DNA of 15,252 nt from the NCBI GenBank assembly GCA_964563585.1, contig CAZLXG010000054.1, positions 1-15,252 on the forward strand, in the 5' to 3' direction. Origin of the DNA: CAZLXG01 sp964563585 (GTDB taxonomy: Bacteria > Bacteroidota > Bacteroidia > Flavobacteriales > Flavobacteriaceae). Position numbers and translations under genes: made by a program. Below are positions 6,989 through 14,241 of this stretch, one piece after another. The stretch's first letter is position 1. Each line of letters starts with the position of its first letter. The notes under the pieces were generated by a model, which did no database searches, was not told where the DNA came from, and saw only the letters and a program-made list of their open reading frames with translations.

Positions 6989-7815
6989 TGGCAGAAAAAA
7001 GTATTAATGAAATGTCTTTTTTAGACCATCTTGAAGATTTACGATGGCATTTAATTAAAATATGTTTAGCAGTTGTTATTGTTGCGACCTTAGCATTTAT
7101 TTTTAGCAGATTCATTTTTGATACTATTATTTTCGCACCGTTGGACATGAGTTTCCCAACCTATGATTTTTTATGCCAGGCAGCTACATTTTTAGGTGTA
7201 AATACTACATTTTGTGCTGAAGAAATTCCTATGATAATTCAGAGTAGAACAATGGCTGGTCAATTTTCTGCCGATATATGGACAGCTGTTTTAGGTGGTT
7301 TTATTATTTCATTCCCGTATGTAATTTATCAATTATGGAAATTCATAAGCCCTGGTTTACATTCAAACGAACGTAAACATTCACGTGGATTTATTATTAT
7401 TTCATCTCTCTTATTCTTTATTGGCCTATTGTTCGGGTATTATATTGTAACACCTTTATCAATCAACTTTTTAGCAAACTATAGTATTTCTAGTATTGTT
7501 GATAATCAAATTGATATAAGCTCATATATTGGTTTAGTTAGATCTTCTGCATTAGCATCTGGTTTAATATTCGAATTACCAATCATCATTTATTTCCTAA
7601 CTAAAATAGGTCTTGTAACTCCAGAATTTTTAAAAAAATACAGAAAATATGCATTGGTTGTTGTTTTAATTTTATCAGCAATCATCACGCCTCCAGATAT
7701 TGCAAGTCAAGTAATTGTAGCAATTCCAATTTTAGTCTTATACCAAGTAAGTATCTATATTTCTAAAGTAGTTATTAGAAATCAAAAGAAAAAAGAACAA
7801 CTAAGTAAAACATAA
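6988..7815 (+). CDS. tatC: Sec-independent protein translocase subunit TatC
   Basis: TatC is the inner-membrane receptor of the twin-arginine pathway, which exports folded proteins. The 275-residue chain shows the N-terminal cytoplasmic motif FLDHLEDLRWHLIK (11-24, with Glu16), the block YQLWKFISPGLHSNERK (114-130) and the late motif ITPPDIASQ, with about six membrane segments. The first periplasmic loop is about 40-50 residues longer than in Escherichia coli TatC and carries two cysteines (63 and 76) that could form a disulfide. Related Bacteroidota TatC proteins share this loop, as far as I recall. TatA/TatB are not in this window. Translation is coupled to kpsF through the TAATG overlap. 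lptB follows after 62 bp. Confidence 0.95.
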   Translation: MAEKSINEMSFLDHLEDLRWHLIKICLAVVIVATLAFIFSRFIFDTIIFAPLDMSFPTYDFLCQAATFLGVNTTFCAEEIPMIIQSRTMAGQFSADIWTAVLGGFIISFPYVIYQLWKFISPGLHSNERKHSRGFIIISSLLFFIGLLFGYYIVTPLSINFLANYSISSIVDNQIDISSYIGLVRSSALASGLIFELPIIIYFLTKIGLVTPEFLKKYRKYALVVVLILSAIITPPDIASQVIVAIPILVLYQVSIYISKVVIRNQKKKEQLSKT

Positions 7816-7877
7816 AATCAACCTCAGCTATAATAGTCTATATGATTTTACTATTTTTAGCGTTCAGTATATAGCAT

Positions 7878-8618
7878 ATGATTTTAAGAGCCGAAAATTT
7901 AATGAAGTCCTATAGCGGGCGAAAAGTTGTAAAAGATGTTTCTATTGAAGTTAATCAAGGTGAAATTGTTGGTCTTTTAGGGCCTAATGGTGCTGGGAAA
8001 ACTACTTCTTTCTATATGATTGTTGGCTTAATAAAACCAAATGGCGGTACTATTTACCTTGACAATAAAGACATTACTAAATACCCAATGTACAAACGTG
8101 CACAAAACGGTATTGGATATTTGGCTCAAGAAGCTTCGGTTTTTAGAAAGTTAAGTATTGAAGATAATATTTTAAGCGTGTTGCAAATGACGAAGCTTAG
8201 TAAAAAAGAGCAGCACGATAAAATGGAATCTCTTATTGAAGAGTTTGGTTTAGGTCATATTCGAAAAAGTAGAGGCGATTTATTATCTGGTGGCGAGCGT
8301 CGTAGAACAGAAATTGCTCGTGCTTTAGCAACCGATCCTAATTTTATTTTATTAGATGAACCTTTTGCTGGTGTAGACCCTGTGGCTGTTGAAGACATTC
8401 AACGTATTGTTGCTCAATTAACCAAAAAGAATATTGGTATTTTAATTACCGACCACAACGTGCAAGAAACACTTGCTATCACAGATAGAACATACTTAAT
8501 GTTTGAAGGTAGCATCTTAAAACATGGTAAACCTGAAGAACTTGCTGCCGATGAAATGGTTCGTAAAGTGTATTTAGGACAGAATTTCGAATTGCGTAAA
8601 AAGAAGATTCGTAACTAA
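7878..8618 (+). CDS. lptB: LPS export ABC transporter ATPase LptB
   Basis: LptB is the cytoplasmic ATPase of the LptB2FG complex that extracts lipopolysaccharide from the inner membrane and drives it along the Lpt bridge. The 246 residues contain Walker A GPNGAGKT (35-42), Q-loop Gln84, signature LSGGE (136-140), Walker B ILLDEP (157-162, catalytic Glu161) and switch His193. YLAQEASVFRKL (81-92), with Phe89-Arg90 at the coupling groove, is diagnostic for LptB rather than a generic ABC ATPase. LptF, LptG and LptC are not in this window. The gene lies 62 bp after tatC on the same strand, and its nearness to kpsF links Kdo supply with LPS export. Transcription could come from the kpsF promoter or a local one; I see no clear -7 box between 7816 and 7877. 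Confidence 0.95.
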   Translation: MILRAENLMKSYSGRKVVKDVSIEVNQGEIVGLLGPNGAGKTTSFYMIVGLIKPNGGTIYLDNKDITKYPMYKRAQNGIGYLAQEASVFRKLSIEDNILSVLQMTKLSKKEQHDKMESLIEEFGLGHIRKSRGDLLSGGERRRTEIARALATDPNFILLDEPFAGVDPVAVEDIQRIVAQLTKKNIGILITDHNVQETLAITDRTYLMFEGSILKHGKPEELAADEMVRKVYLGQNFELRKKKIRN

Positions 8619-8656
8619 AGTCTAAGGGTTATTTGATTGTTTTTTCACGTATTATT

Positions 8657-8685
8657 TGTCATTCCTGCGAAGGCAGGAATCCACT
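8657..8685 (+). repeat. Palindromic intergenic repeat of the translated VIPAKAGIH type
   Basis: ATTCCTGC (8661-8668) and GCAGGAAT (8673-8680) form a perfect 8-bp stem around GAAG, within the familiar unit TGTCATTCCTGCGAAGGCAG that continues to AATCCA. This unit is a multicopy intergenic element in many genomes, and predicted proteins across it read VIPAKAGIH in one frame. Its base composition (about half G+C over 8661-8690) stands out from the AT-rich flanks. It lies 39 bp after the lptB stop. No T run follows, so it is not a simple terminator. Copy number cannot be judged from one window. Confidence 0.75.
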
Positions 8686-8702
8686 CGCTACCTAAAAACC
8701 TC

Positions 8703-8776
8703 GTGCATAAAAACGTTCATCAATACTACCTTTACATCTTAACTAATAAAACGAACGGGACTTTATACATTGGTGT
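8703..8776 (+). CDS. GIY-YIG nuclease-like protein, 5' part only (runs into assembly gap)
   Basis: The visible residues include HQYYLYILTNKTNGTLYIG, the start of the small single-domain GIY-YIG (UPF0213/YhbQ-like) family. The YYLYIL strand and LYIG strand are the two parts of the GIY-YIG signature; the catalytic Arg and Glu would lie beyond the gap boundary. The start is uncertain: a GTG at 8703 gives a family-like N-terminus, while the frame is open back to a TTG at 8637 and would translate the palindromic repeat as FVIPAKAGIH in fusion. A complete member is usually about 80-100 residues, so most of the gene is missing. No part of it reappears right of the gap. Such genes are often found beside this repeat type, which suggests a linked mobile or repeat-maintenance unit (inference). 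Confidence 0.65.
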
Positions 8777-8876
8777 NNNNNNNNNNNNNNNNNNNNNNNN
8801 NNNNNNNNNNNNNNNNNNNNNNNNNNNNNNNNNNNNNNNNNNNNNNNNNNNNNNNNNNNNNNNNNNNNNNNNNNNN
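8777..8876. other. Assembly gap (100 N)
   Basis: Exactly 100 N occupy this stretch, the conventional placeholder for a scaffold join of unknown length. It cuts the 3' end of the GIY-YIG gene on the left and the 3' end of the TerC-family gene on the right. Completing both would need at least about 200-300 bases, so the true gap is probably longer than 100. The join probably failed because the region is repeated elsewhere in the genome. Confidence 0.97.
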
Positions 8877-9652
8877 AACTTCTTTTGATACCGCCCTTGA
8901 ACAACATCTACTATCACCAAAATCGCAAGTACAAAATAGAATGTTGTATTGCTCATTGGTACAATTTCATTTCCAAATAATTTTAAATGCGCTAAATGTC
9001 CGCCTTCTGTAACAAGCATAATACCGACTATAAAAAGGATAAATAATCCAAGTACTTCATACATTCGGTTTTTAGCTAAGAAAGTAGAAATTTTATCTGC
9101 TAATATTAGCATAAGCAATCCACTAATAACAATGGCAATTGCCATAATAACAAATGCTGTTGTAGAATTTCCTATATCACTTGTTAACCCAATTGCCGCC
9201 AAAATAGAATCAAAAGAAAACACTAAATTCATTAAAACTATACTTGTAACAACTGCCTTGGAAGACTTTGTGCGTTTTGTATCACCCTCAACATCATGAT
9301 TTAAATCTTGTGTAGAAATCATGTGCCAAATTTCTTTAATAGCTGTATAAATAATAAATGCGCCTCCAGTTAAAACAATTAAACTATGCCCATTAAAGGC
9401 AAAATGCACTATGTTTTCTATTTCTCCTGTTAAAAAAGAAAAAGGCTTCTGAAATAAATCAATAATAGAGACTAAAACAAATAACAATACAATTCTTAAA
9501 ATTATTGCTAATAATATACCCACTTTTCTAACTCTTTTTTGGTCAGACTGAGGTGCTTTTTTTGATTCTAATGAAATATATAAAAGATTATCAAAGCCCA
9601 AAACAGCTTGTAATAATATGAGCATTAATAATGTGAAAATATTTTCTAGCAT
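8877..9652 (-). CDS. TerC-family integral membrane protein, C-terminus lost in gap
   Basis: About 258 residues are visible before the gap. The family is recognised by the metal-site motifs GFDNLLY (19-25) and SFDSI (146-150), each in a membrane helix, and by about seven hydrophobic segments, with a charged cytoplasmic loop (about 113-132) between the two halves. TerC/Alx proteins are inner-membrane metal transporters, linked to manganese efflux and, in some species, to metal loading of exported proteins or to tellurite resistance. No other ter genes are nearby, so a general manganese or metal role is more likely than a tellurite cluster. The visible end, VVQGRYQKK, is normally followed by only a short tail in this family. 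The start lies 8 bp after the pssA stop, indicating an operon. Confidence 0.88.
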
Positions 9653-9660
9653 TTTTTAAA

Positions 9661-10413
9661 TTATTTTGATATGAAATTGTCTAAAATCGACATGATTATA
9701 TAAAGCAATATAATTAATGGGATAGCTGCAAATTGCAACACAATTAAAAGTACAATACTAATTATAATGAAAATATAACGTGTAGAATTGCTTTTAAAAC
9801 TCCAATCTTTAAATTTTAAAGCGAATAGTTTAATATTTGAATTTAACAGATAACAGCTTAAAATAGTTAAGCCAATTAAAAACCATTTGTTAACAATTAT
9901 TGAATTCATAAAATCGTTATTCTGAAACTCTAAAATTAACGGTAACGATACAATTAACAAAGTATTTGCTGGCGTTGGCAAACCTTTAAAATAGGTTTGT
10001 TGGTCTTCATCAATATTAAATTTTGCCAACCTGTAAGCAGAAGCTAATGTTACAGATAATCCTATTAATGGAATCACTGGAATACTAAAATTAAACCATT
10101 CAGAGTTTGTACTCCACATTTCATTTATTGTAGTATTCTTTGGCGAATCGATTGCTAATACTAACAATTTAAACATAAAAATACCGGGAACTAAACCACT
10201 AGTAACCATATCTGCAAGTGAATCTAATTGTACACCTAATTCACTTTGTACATTAAATTTCCTAGCAGCAAAACCATCAAAAAAGTCAAAAAATATTCCA
10301 AGAAACACAAAGAAAGAAGCTGCAACAAAATTATTTTCAACTGCTAAAATAACAGCAATACTTCCACATAATAAATTTAATAGAGTTAATGCATTCGGGA
10401 TATATCGCTTCAT
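9661..10413 (-). CDS. pssA: CDP-diacylglycerol--serine O-phosphatidyltransferase
   Basis: The enzyme joins CDP-diacylglycerol and serine to make phosphatidylserine, the precursor of phosphatidylethanolamine. The 250-residue membrane protein carries the complete CDP-alcohol phosphotransferase motif Dx2DGx2ARx8Gx3Dx3D: Asp43, Asp46-Gly47, Ala50-Arg51, Gly60, Asp64 and Asp68. The blocks YRLAKFN (127-133) and FKGLPTPAN (142-150) point to type II phosphatidylserine synthase rather than phosphatidylglycerol-phosphate synthase. About seven to eight membrane helices are predicted by eye. It is the first gene of a minus-strand pair with the TerC-family gene. The 98-bp divergent region shared with the PorV-like gene shows no exact TAnnTTTG box on either strand. 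Confidence 0.93.
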   Translation of the reverse strand: MKRYIPNALTLLNLLCGSIAVILAVENNFVAASFFVFLGIFFDFFDGFAARKFNVQSELGVQLDSLADMVTSGLVPGIFMFKLLVLAIDSPKNTTINEMWSTNSEWFNFSIPVIPLIGLSVTLASAYRLAKFNIDEDQQTYFKGLPTPANTLLIVSLPLILEFQNNDFMNSIIVNKWFLIGLTILSCYLLNSNIKLFALKFKDWSFKSNSTRYIFIIISIVLLIVLQFAAIPLIILLYIIMSILDNFISK

Positions 10414-10511
10414 AAATAGTGTTTTAATAATGTAAAAATAACAAAGAATTTTCGTCTAATATAACAAACAAACAATATCTGTTATTATTTAAAGTTTATA
10501 GGTTATAAATT

Positions 10512-11609
10512 ATGTGCATATTTGTAAAAAAATTGCGATTTAAAATTCTTGTAACCACAATATTTTTTATTGTGTCATTATCAATATTTAGCCAAACTGT
10601 TAGAAAATACTCTAACGAGTTTATGAATATTGGTGTTGATGCCGCCGCATTAGGCATGAGTAGTGCCGTTACTGCACATACTACCGATGTGAATTCTGGG
10701 TATTGGAATCCTGCTGGGTTGTTGAATCTTAAAGACAATCAATTAGCATTAATGCATTCTAGCTACTTTGCAAATATTGCAAGTTATGATTATGCAGCTT
10801 TTGCAATGCCAATTGATAACCAAAGTGCAGTTGGAATATCTTTAATTCGATTTGGAGTTGATGATATTTTAAACACAACACAACTTATAGATGCTCAAGG
10901 CAATATTAATTACGATAGAATAAGCTTATTTTCTACTGCCGATTACGGACTTACATTTTCTTATGCTAGAAAGTTACCTGTACAAGGGTTAAATTATGGT
11001 ATTAACGCTAAAGTAATTCGACGTGTTATAGGTAATTTTGCATCGTCTTGGGGTTTTGGTTTCGATTTAGGGGTTCAATTTGAAGCTAAAAACGATTGGA
11101 AATTTGGTGTTATGGCACGCGATATTACTACAACTTTTAATGCGTGGGCAATTGATAAAGATGAATTTGCTAAAATTCAGAGTGCAGTTGAAGGTCAAAA
11201 CCAAGAATTACCAGAAACTACCGAAATTACAATTCCGAAACTTCAAATAGGAATTTCAAAATTGGTAGATTTTAATGTTGATTATACGCTTTTAACTTCA
11301 GTAAATTTGAATGTTCGATTTGAAGAAAACAATGATATTATTTCATCATCATTTGCAAGTATTAATCCTGCATTAGGTTTTGAATTTGGGTATATTGATA
11401 TGGTTTATTTACGTGCTGGTGTTGGAAATTTTCAAAATGAATTACAAATTGACAATACTGAACAATTAAGCTTTCAACCCAGTTTTGGTGTTGGTTTTAA
11501 ATACAATGGTGTACAAATTGATTATGCGTTTACCGATATTGGCGACCAAAGTGTTGCTTTATATTCAAATGTATTTTCTTTAAAAATCGATTTTAGTTTC
11601 TTTAGATAA
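10512..11609 (+). CDS. PorV/PorQ-family outer-membrane beta-barrel protein
   Basis: The 365-residue protein begins with a signal peptide (basic residues to about 11, hydrophobic 12-26, likely cleavage near FSQ at 26-28). The mature start carries the PorV/PorQ family block: EFMNIGVDAAALGMSSAV (36-53) then SGYWNPAGLLNL (62-73). The rest is alternating beta strand, ending in LKIDFSFFR, whose aromatic residues suit outer-membrane insertion. PorV and PorQ are parts of the type IX secretion system; PorV binds secreted cargo at the outer membrane. This copy may be a paralogue (PorV2-like) with a different job, and no other type IX gene is in the window. It lies 14 bp before the Lnb-like gene, so the two should be co-transcribed. 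The FadL-like fold would allow lipid handling (inference). Confidence 0.8.
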   Translation: MCIFVKKLRFKILVTTIFFIVSLSIFSQTVRKYSNEFMNIGVDAAALGMSSAVTAHTTDVNSGYWNPAGLLNLKDNQLALMHSSYFANIASYDYAAFAMPIDNQSAVGISLIRFGVDDILNTTQLIDAQGNINYDRISLFSTADYGLTFSYARKLPVQGLNYGINAKVIRRVIGNFASSWGFGFDLGVQFEAKNDWKFGVMARDITTTFNAWAIDKDEFAKIQSAVEGQNQELPETTEITIPKLQIGISKLVDFNVDYTLLTSVNLNVRFEENNDIISSSFASINPALGFEFGYIDMVYLRAGVGNFQNELQIDNTEQLSFQPSFGVGFKYNGVQIDYAFTDIGDQSVALYSNVFSLKIDFSFFR

Positions 11610-11623
11610 TCAATACAAACTAC

Positions 11624-12805
11624 ATGCGAAAAATACTCATACTTTTATTTCTTTTTTTAAGTGTTGAAATTTCAAACGGGCAACAAATCACATTATCAAA
11701 TAATGCCGAGATTAGTGTATTAACTATTGGTGTAGGCGAATCTTTAAATGATGCTTTTGGTCATAGTGCTTTTAGAATAAATGACCCTGCATTCGGGCTA
11801 GATATAACTTATGGCTATGGCGAATACGATTTTGATTCGCCAAACTTCTATTTAAAATTTGCTCAAGGGAAACTTAATTATTTAATTAGTAAAAATGATT
11901 TTCAACGGTTTTATCAAGTGTATTCTCACCATTTAAATCGAACTATAAAAGAACAAGTTTTAAATCTTTCACAAGCAGAAAAACAAAAACTTTATAATTA
12001 CTTAGTTAATAATTATAAGCCAGAAAATAGAGGTTATTTATATGAATTTTTTTTTGATAATTGTGCTACAAAAATTAAAGATGTTGCTCAAATATCGGTA
12101 AATAATAACATCATTTTTAATGAACCAACAACTTTTGAAGCAGAAACGTTTAGAAAGCTAATTCATAATAATGTAAACCGGAATTCTTGGGGAAGCTTAG
12201 GTATTGATTTAGCATTAGGCTCAGTAATTGATAGAAAAGCTACAGCTGAAGAGCATATGTTTTTACCAGAAAATATTCATGTATTTTTTGAAAATGCAAC
12301 TGTAAATGGAAAACCTTTGGTTAAAGAAAGTAAAGTTTTATATACTAAAAAAGAAACCTCAAAGTCAAATCAATTTTTCACCAGTCCTCTTTTTTTCTTT
12401 GGAATTATTGGGTTTATTATTCTTTTTATCACATATAAAGACCATAAAAACAACAAACGAACTAATTGGCTAGATGTTAGTTTATTTAGTATTACAGGAT
12501 TAATAGGTGTGTTTATTTTACTTCTTTGGTTTGCAACCAACCATACTGGAACGCATCAAAATTATAATCTACTTTGGGCATTTGTATTAAATGTATTTGT
12601 GATTGGTCAATTCTTTAAAAAGAGTACAAGTAATTGGTTTAACAAATATTTAAAATTTTTAGTAATACTACTTTGCTTACTAACACTTCATTGGATTATT
12701 GGTGTACAAGTTTATGCTATTGGTTTTATTCCGCTCTTAATCGCGTTATTTATTAGATATATTTATTTGATTAAATACTTTAGCAAAAAGTCTATTGCCC
12801 TCTAA
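11624..12805 (+). CDS. DUF4105/Lnb-like membrane protein, candidate lipoprotein N-acyltransferase
   Basis: This 393-residue protein has an N-terminal signal (1-19), a periplasmic DUF4105 domain (about 25-235) and a C-terminal region of about five membrane helices (254-270, 284-302, 315-332, 343-358, 361-383). The conserved block FGHSAFRI (45-52) gives His47, and FDNCATKI (144-151) gives Cys147, a likely Cys-His catalytic pair. The membrane part holds THQNYNLLW (310-318), typical of the family. DUF4105 is the N-terminal domain of Lnb, reported as the enzyme that adds the third acyl chain to lipoproteins in Bacteroides, which lack Lnt. The same activity here is inferred from architecture; flavobacteria can carry several DUF4105 paralogues. 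The gene follows the PorV-like gene by 14 bp. Its last 14 bases overlap the end of the convergent sugar transferase gene. Confidence 0.78.
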   Translation: MRKILILLFLFLSVEISNGQQITLSNNAEISVLTIGVGESLNDAFGHSAFRINDPAFGLDITYGYGEYDFDSPNFYLKFAQGKLNYLISKNDFQRFYQVYSHHLNRTIKEQVLNLSQAEKQKLYNYLVNNYKPENRGYLYEFFFDNCATKIKDVAQISVNNNIIFNEPTTFEAETFRKLIHNNVNRNSWGSLGIDLALGSVIDRKATAEEHMFLPENIHVFFENATVNGKPLVKESKVLYTKKETSKSNQFFTSPLFFFGIIGFIILFITYKDHKNNKRTNWLDVSLFSITGLIGVFILLLWFATNHTGTHQNYNLLWAFVLNVFVIGQFFKKSTSNWFNKYLKFLVILLCLLTLHWIIGVQVYAIGFIPLLIALFIRYIYLIKYFSKKSIAL

Positions 12806-14183
12806 AGAAAATTACGGTACTTAATGTTTTTACAAGAATATTAATATCTAAAAAAAAGCTTCTGTGCTTAATATAATATAAATCGTATTGAAGCTTTAGT
12901 AAACTATCATCAACAGAAGAACCGTATTTGGTTTTTACTTGTGCCCAACCTGTAAGACCTGGTTTAACAATATGTCGTGTTTCATAAAAAGGAAGGATTT
13001 GAGATAATTTTCTAACAAAAACTGGACGCTCAGGTCTTGGTCCAATCAAACTCATTTCTCCCTTTAAAATATTTAAAAACTGTGGTATTTCATCTAACCT
13101 AGAATTACGTAAAAACTTACCAAAAAGCGTTATTCTTGTATCATTTTTTTCAGCCCAAACAGCACCTTCTTTTTCCGCATTCTCCACCATTGTTCTAAAT
13201 TTAATAATATTAAATAGGTGTCCATTTTTACCAATACGCTCTTGAGAATAAAAAACAGAACCTTTGTTTGCTATTAAATTTCCAAAAAGAATTAATGGTA
13301 AAATTCCTATTCCTAGAATAATTCCAATTATAGAAATTAGTATATCAAATAAACGATGAAAAAATAAATACAGTTTATTTTGATTACTTCTACTAAAAGG
13401 GAAGTATTTGTAAAAATCTTTTCCAACAAATTGAACAGGTATTCGCTGCGTCATTTCTTCAAAAACTTGGGTATATTCTTTTATTGGAAACCCACCTTCT
13501 AATAATGTAATAAGGTCTTTATAAATTTGGGGCGTTATTGTTTCTGAATTAAAACTAGCTATAACTATCTCTGATATATTTTCATCTTTAATAACGCTAT
13601 ATATTTCTCTAGGACTGTATTCAACAATATCCTTGAATTTAATTTTATCTGATTTTTTTACTTCACAATTAATAAATCCAACTATTTTATAATTTGGATC
13701 TGAATCTTTAAATACTTCAATAATGCTTTTAATATTTGATACTTCTCCAACAATTAATACTTTTTTATAAAACCTTGGGGAGGTAATAAATGTTATATAT
13801 GCTAACCTCCAAATAAATAATGCGAAAATTATAGAGAGAAAAAAGTATAGAATTTGTAAACGATTATCTGGTAAAACAGGCGTAAAAAATGGTGTTAAAA
13901 AATAAAATAATACTGTAACTGATGCACAAAGCACAATATTTGGTAAGAATGATTCTATCTTACTAGATTTTTGTAAATCGTAAAGTTCAAAGATGGTTCC
14001 AAAGATTAAAATATATAAAATAAGTACTAATGTCCATTTCCAATTCTCTTGAGTTATTGTAAAATAATCAAAATCAAAACTGTTGCTAACAAAGTATAGC
14101 ACAATTAAAACAAAAAGTATATCGAAAACACGTAATAGTATCTTACGCTCTGAAATATTAAAATGAATACCTTTATTAGACAT
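12792..14183 (-). CDS. WcaJ/WbaP-type undecaprenyl-phosphate sugar phosphotransferase
   Basis: The enzyme starts a polysaccharide repeat unit by moving a sugar-1-phosphate onto undecaprenyl phosphate. The 463 residues hold about four N-terminal membrane helices (18-33, 51-67, 83-100, 109-128), a Rossmann-like domain beginning KKVLIVGE (140-147), a further membrane or re-entrant helix (277-302) and the catalytic domain. The catalytic blocks are QERIGKNG (314-321), KFRTM (328-332), SRLDEIPQ (361-368, with the Asp364-Glu365 pair), GPRPERP (381-387) and PGLTGWAQV (408-416). The architecture is that of exopolysaccharide biosynthesis polyprenyl glycosylphosphotransferases. The sugar (glucose, galactose or other) cannot be told from sequence. 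A GT4 glycosyltransferase gene lies 58 bp upstream on the same strand, marking the edge of a surface polysaccharide locus. Its TAG stop lies inside the end of the Lnb-like gene. Confidence 0.92.
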   Translation of the reverse strand: MSNKGIHFNISERKILLRVFDILFVLIVLYFVSNSFDFDYFTITQENWKWTLVLILYILIFGTIFELYDLQKSSKIESFLPNIVLCASVTVLFYFLTPFFTPVLPDNRLQILYFFLSIIFALFIWRLAYITFITSPRFYKKVLIVGEVSNIKSIIEVFKDSDPNYKIVGFINCEVKKSDKIKFKDIVEYSPREIYSVIKDENISEIVIASFNSETITPQIYKDLITLLEGGFPIKEYTQVFEEMTQRIPVQFVGKDFYKYFPFSRSNQNKLYLFFHRLFDILISIIGIILGIGILPLILFGNLIANKGSVFYSQERIGKNGHLFNIIKFRTMVENAEKEGAVWAEKNDTRITLFGKFLRNSRLDEIPQFLNILKGEMSLIGPRPERPVFVRKLSQILPFYETRHIVKPGLTGWAQVKTKYGSSVDDSLLKLQYDLYYIKHRSFFLDINILVKTLSTVIFFRGQ

Positions 14184-14241
14184 CTTAGGAATGAATTGAG
14201 AGACTATAAAGATAGTGAGTTAATTTTTATTTCAACTAAAT

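Noticed and set aside
7816..7877. Possible hairpin (AATAGT / ACTATT with 12-nt loop) between tatC and lptB
   Set aside because: Only six A/T-rich pairs around a long loop and a weak T run; not distinguishable from chance, so not called a terminator.
8661..8680. CRISPR repeat or simple terminator at the palindrome
   Set aside because: Only one copy with no spaced repeats in the window, and no T run after the stem.
8770..9299. Plus-strand frames at 8770-9012 and 8949-9299
   Set aside because: Both are shadows of the TerC-family gene on the minus strand; one also crosses the N run.
8732..9652. TerC-family frame read through the N run to a stop at 8732
   Set aside because: The part left of 8877 is translated across unknown bases and then reads the GIY-YIG gene backwards; the real C-terminus is missing in the gap.
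8877..9652. Tellurite resistance operon
   Set aside because: Only a TerC-family gene is present, next to pssA, with no terA/B/D/E/Z genes; a general metal-transport role is more likely.
10496..10738. Minus-strand frame over the start of the PorV-like gene
   Set aside because: Shadow of the signal peptide and the family N-terminal block on the plus strand.
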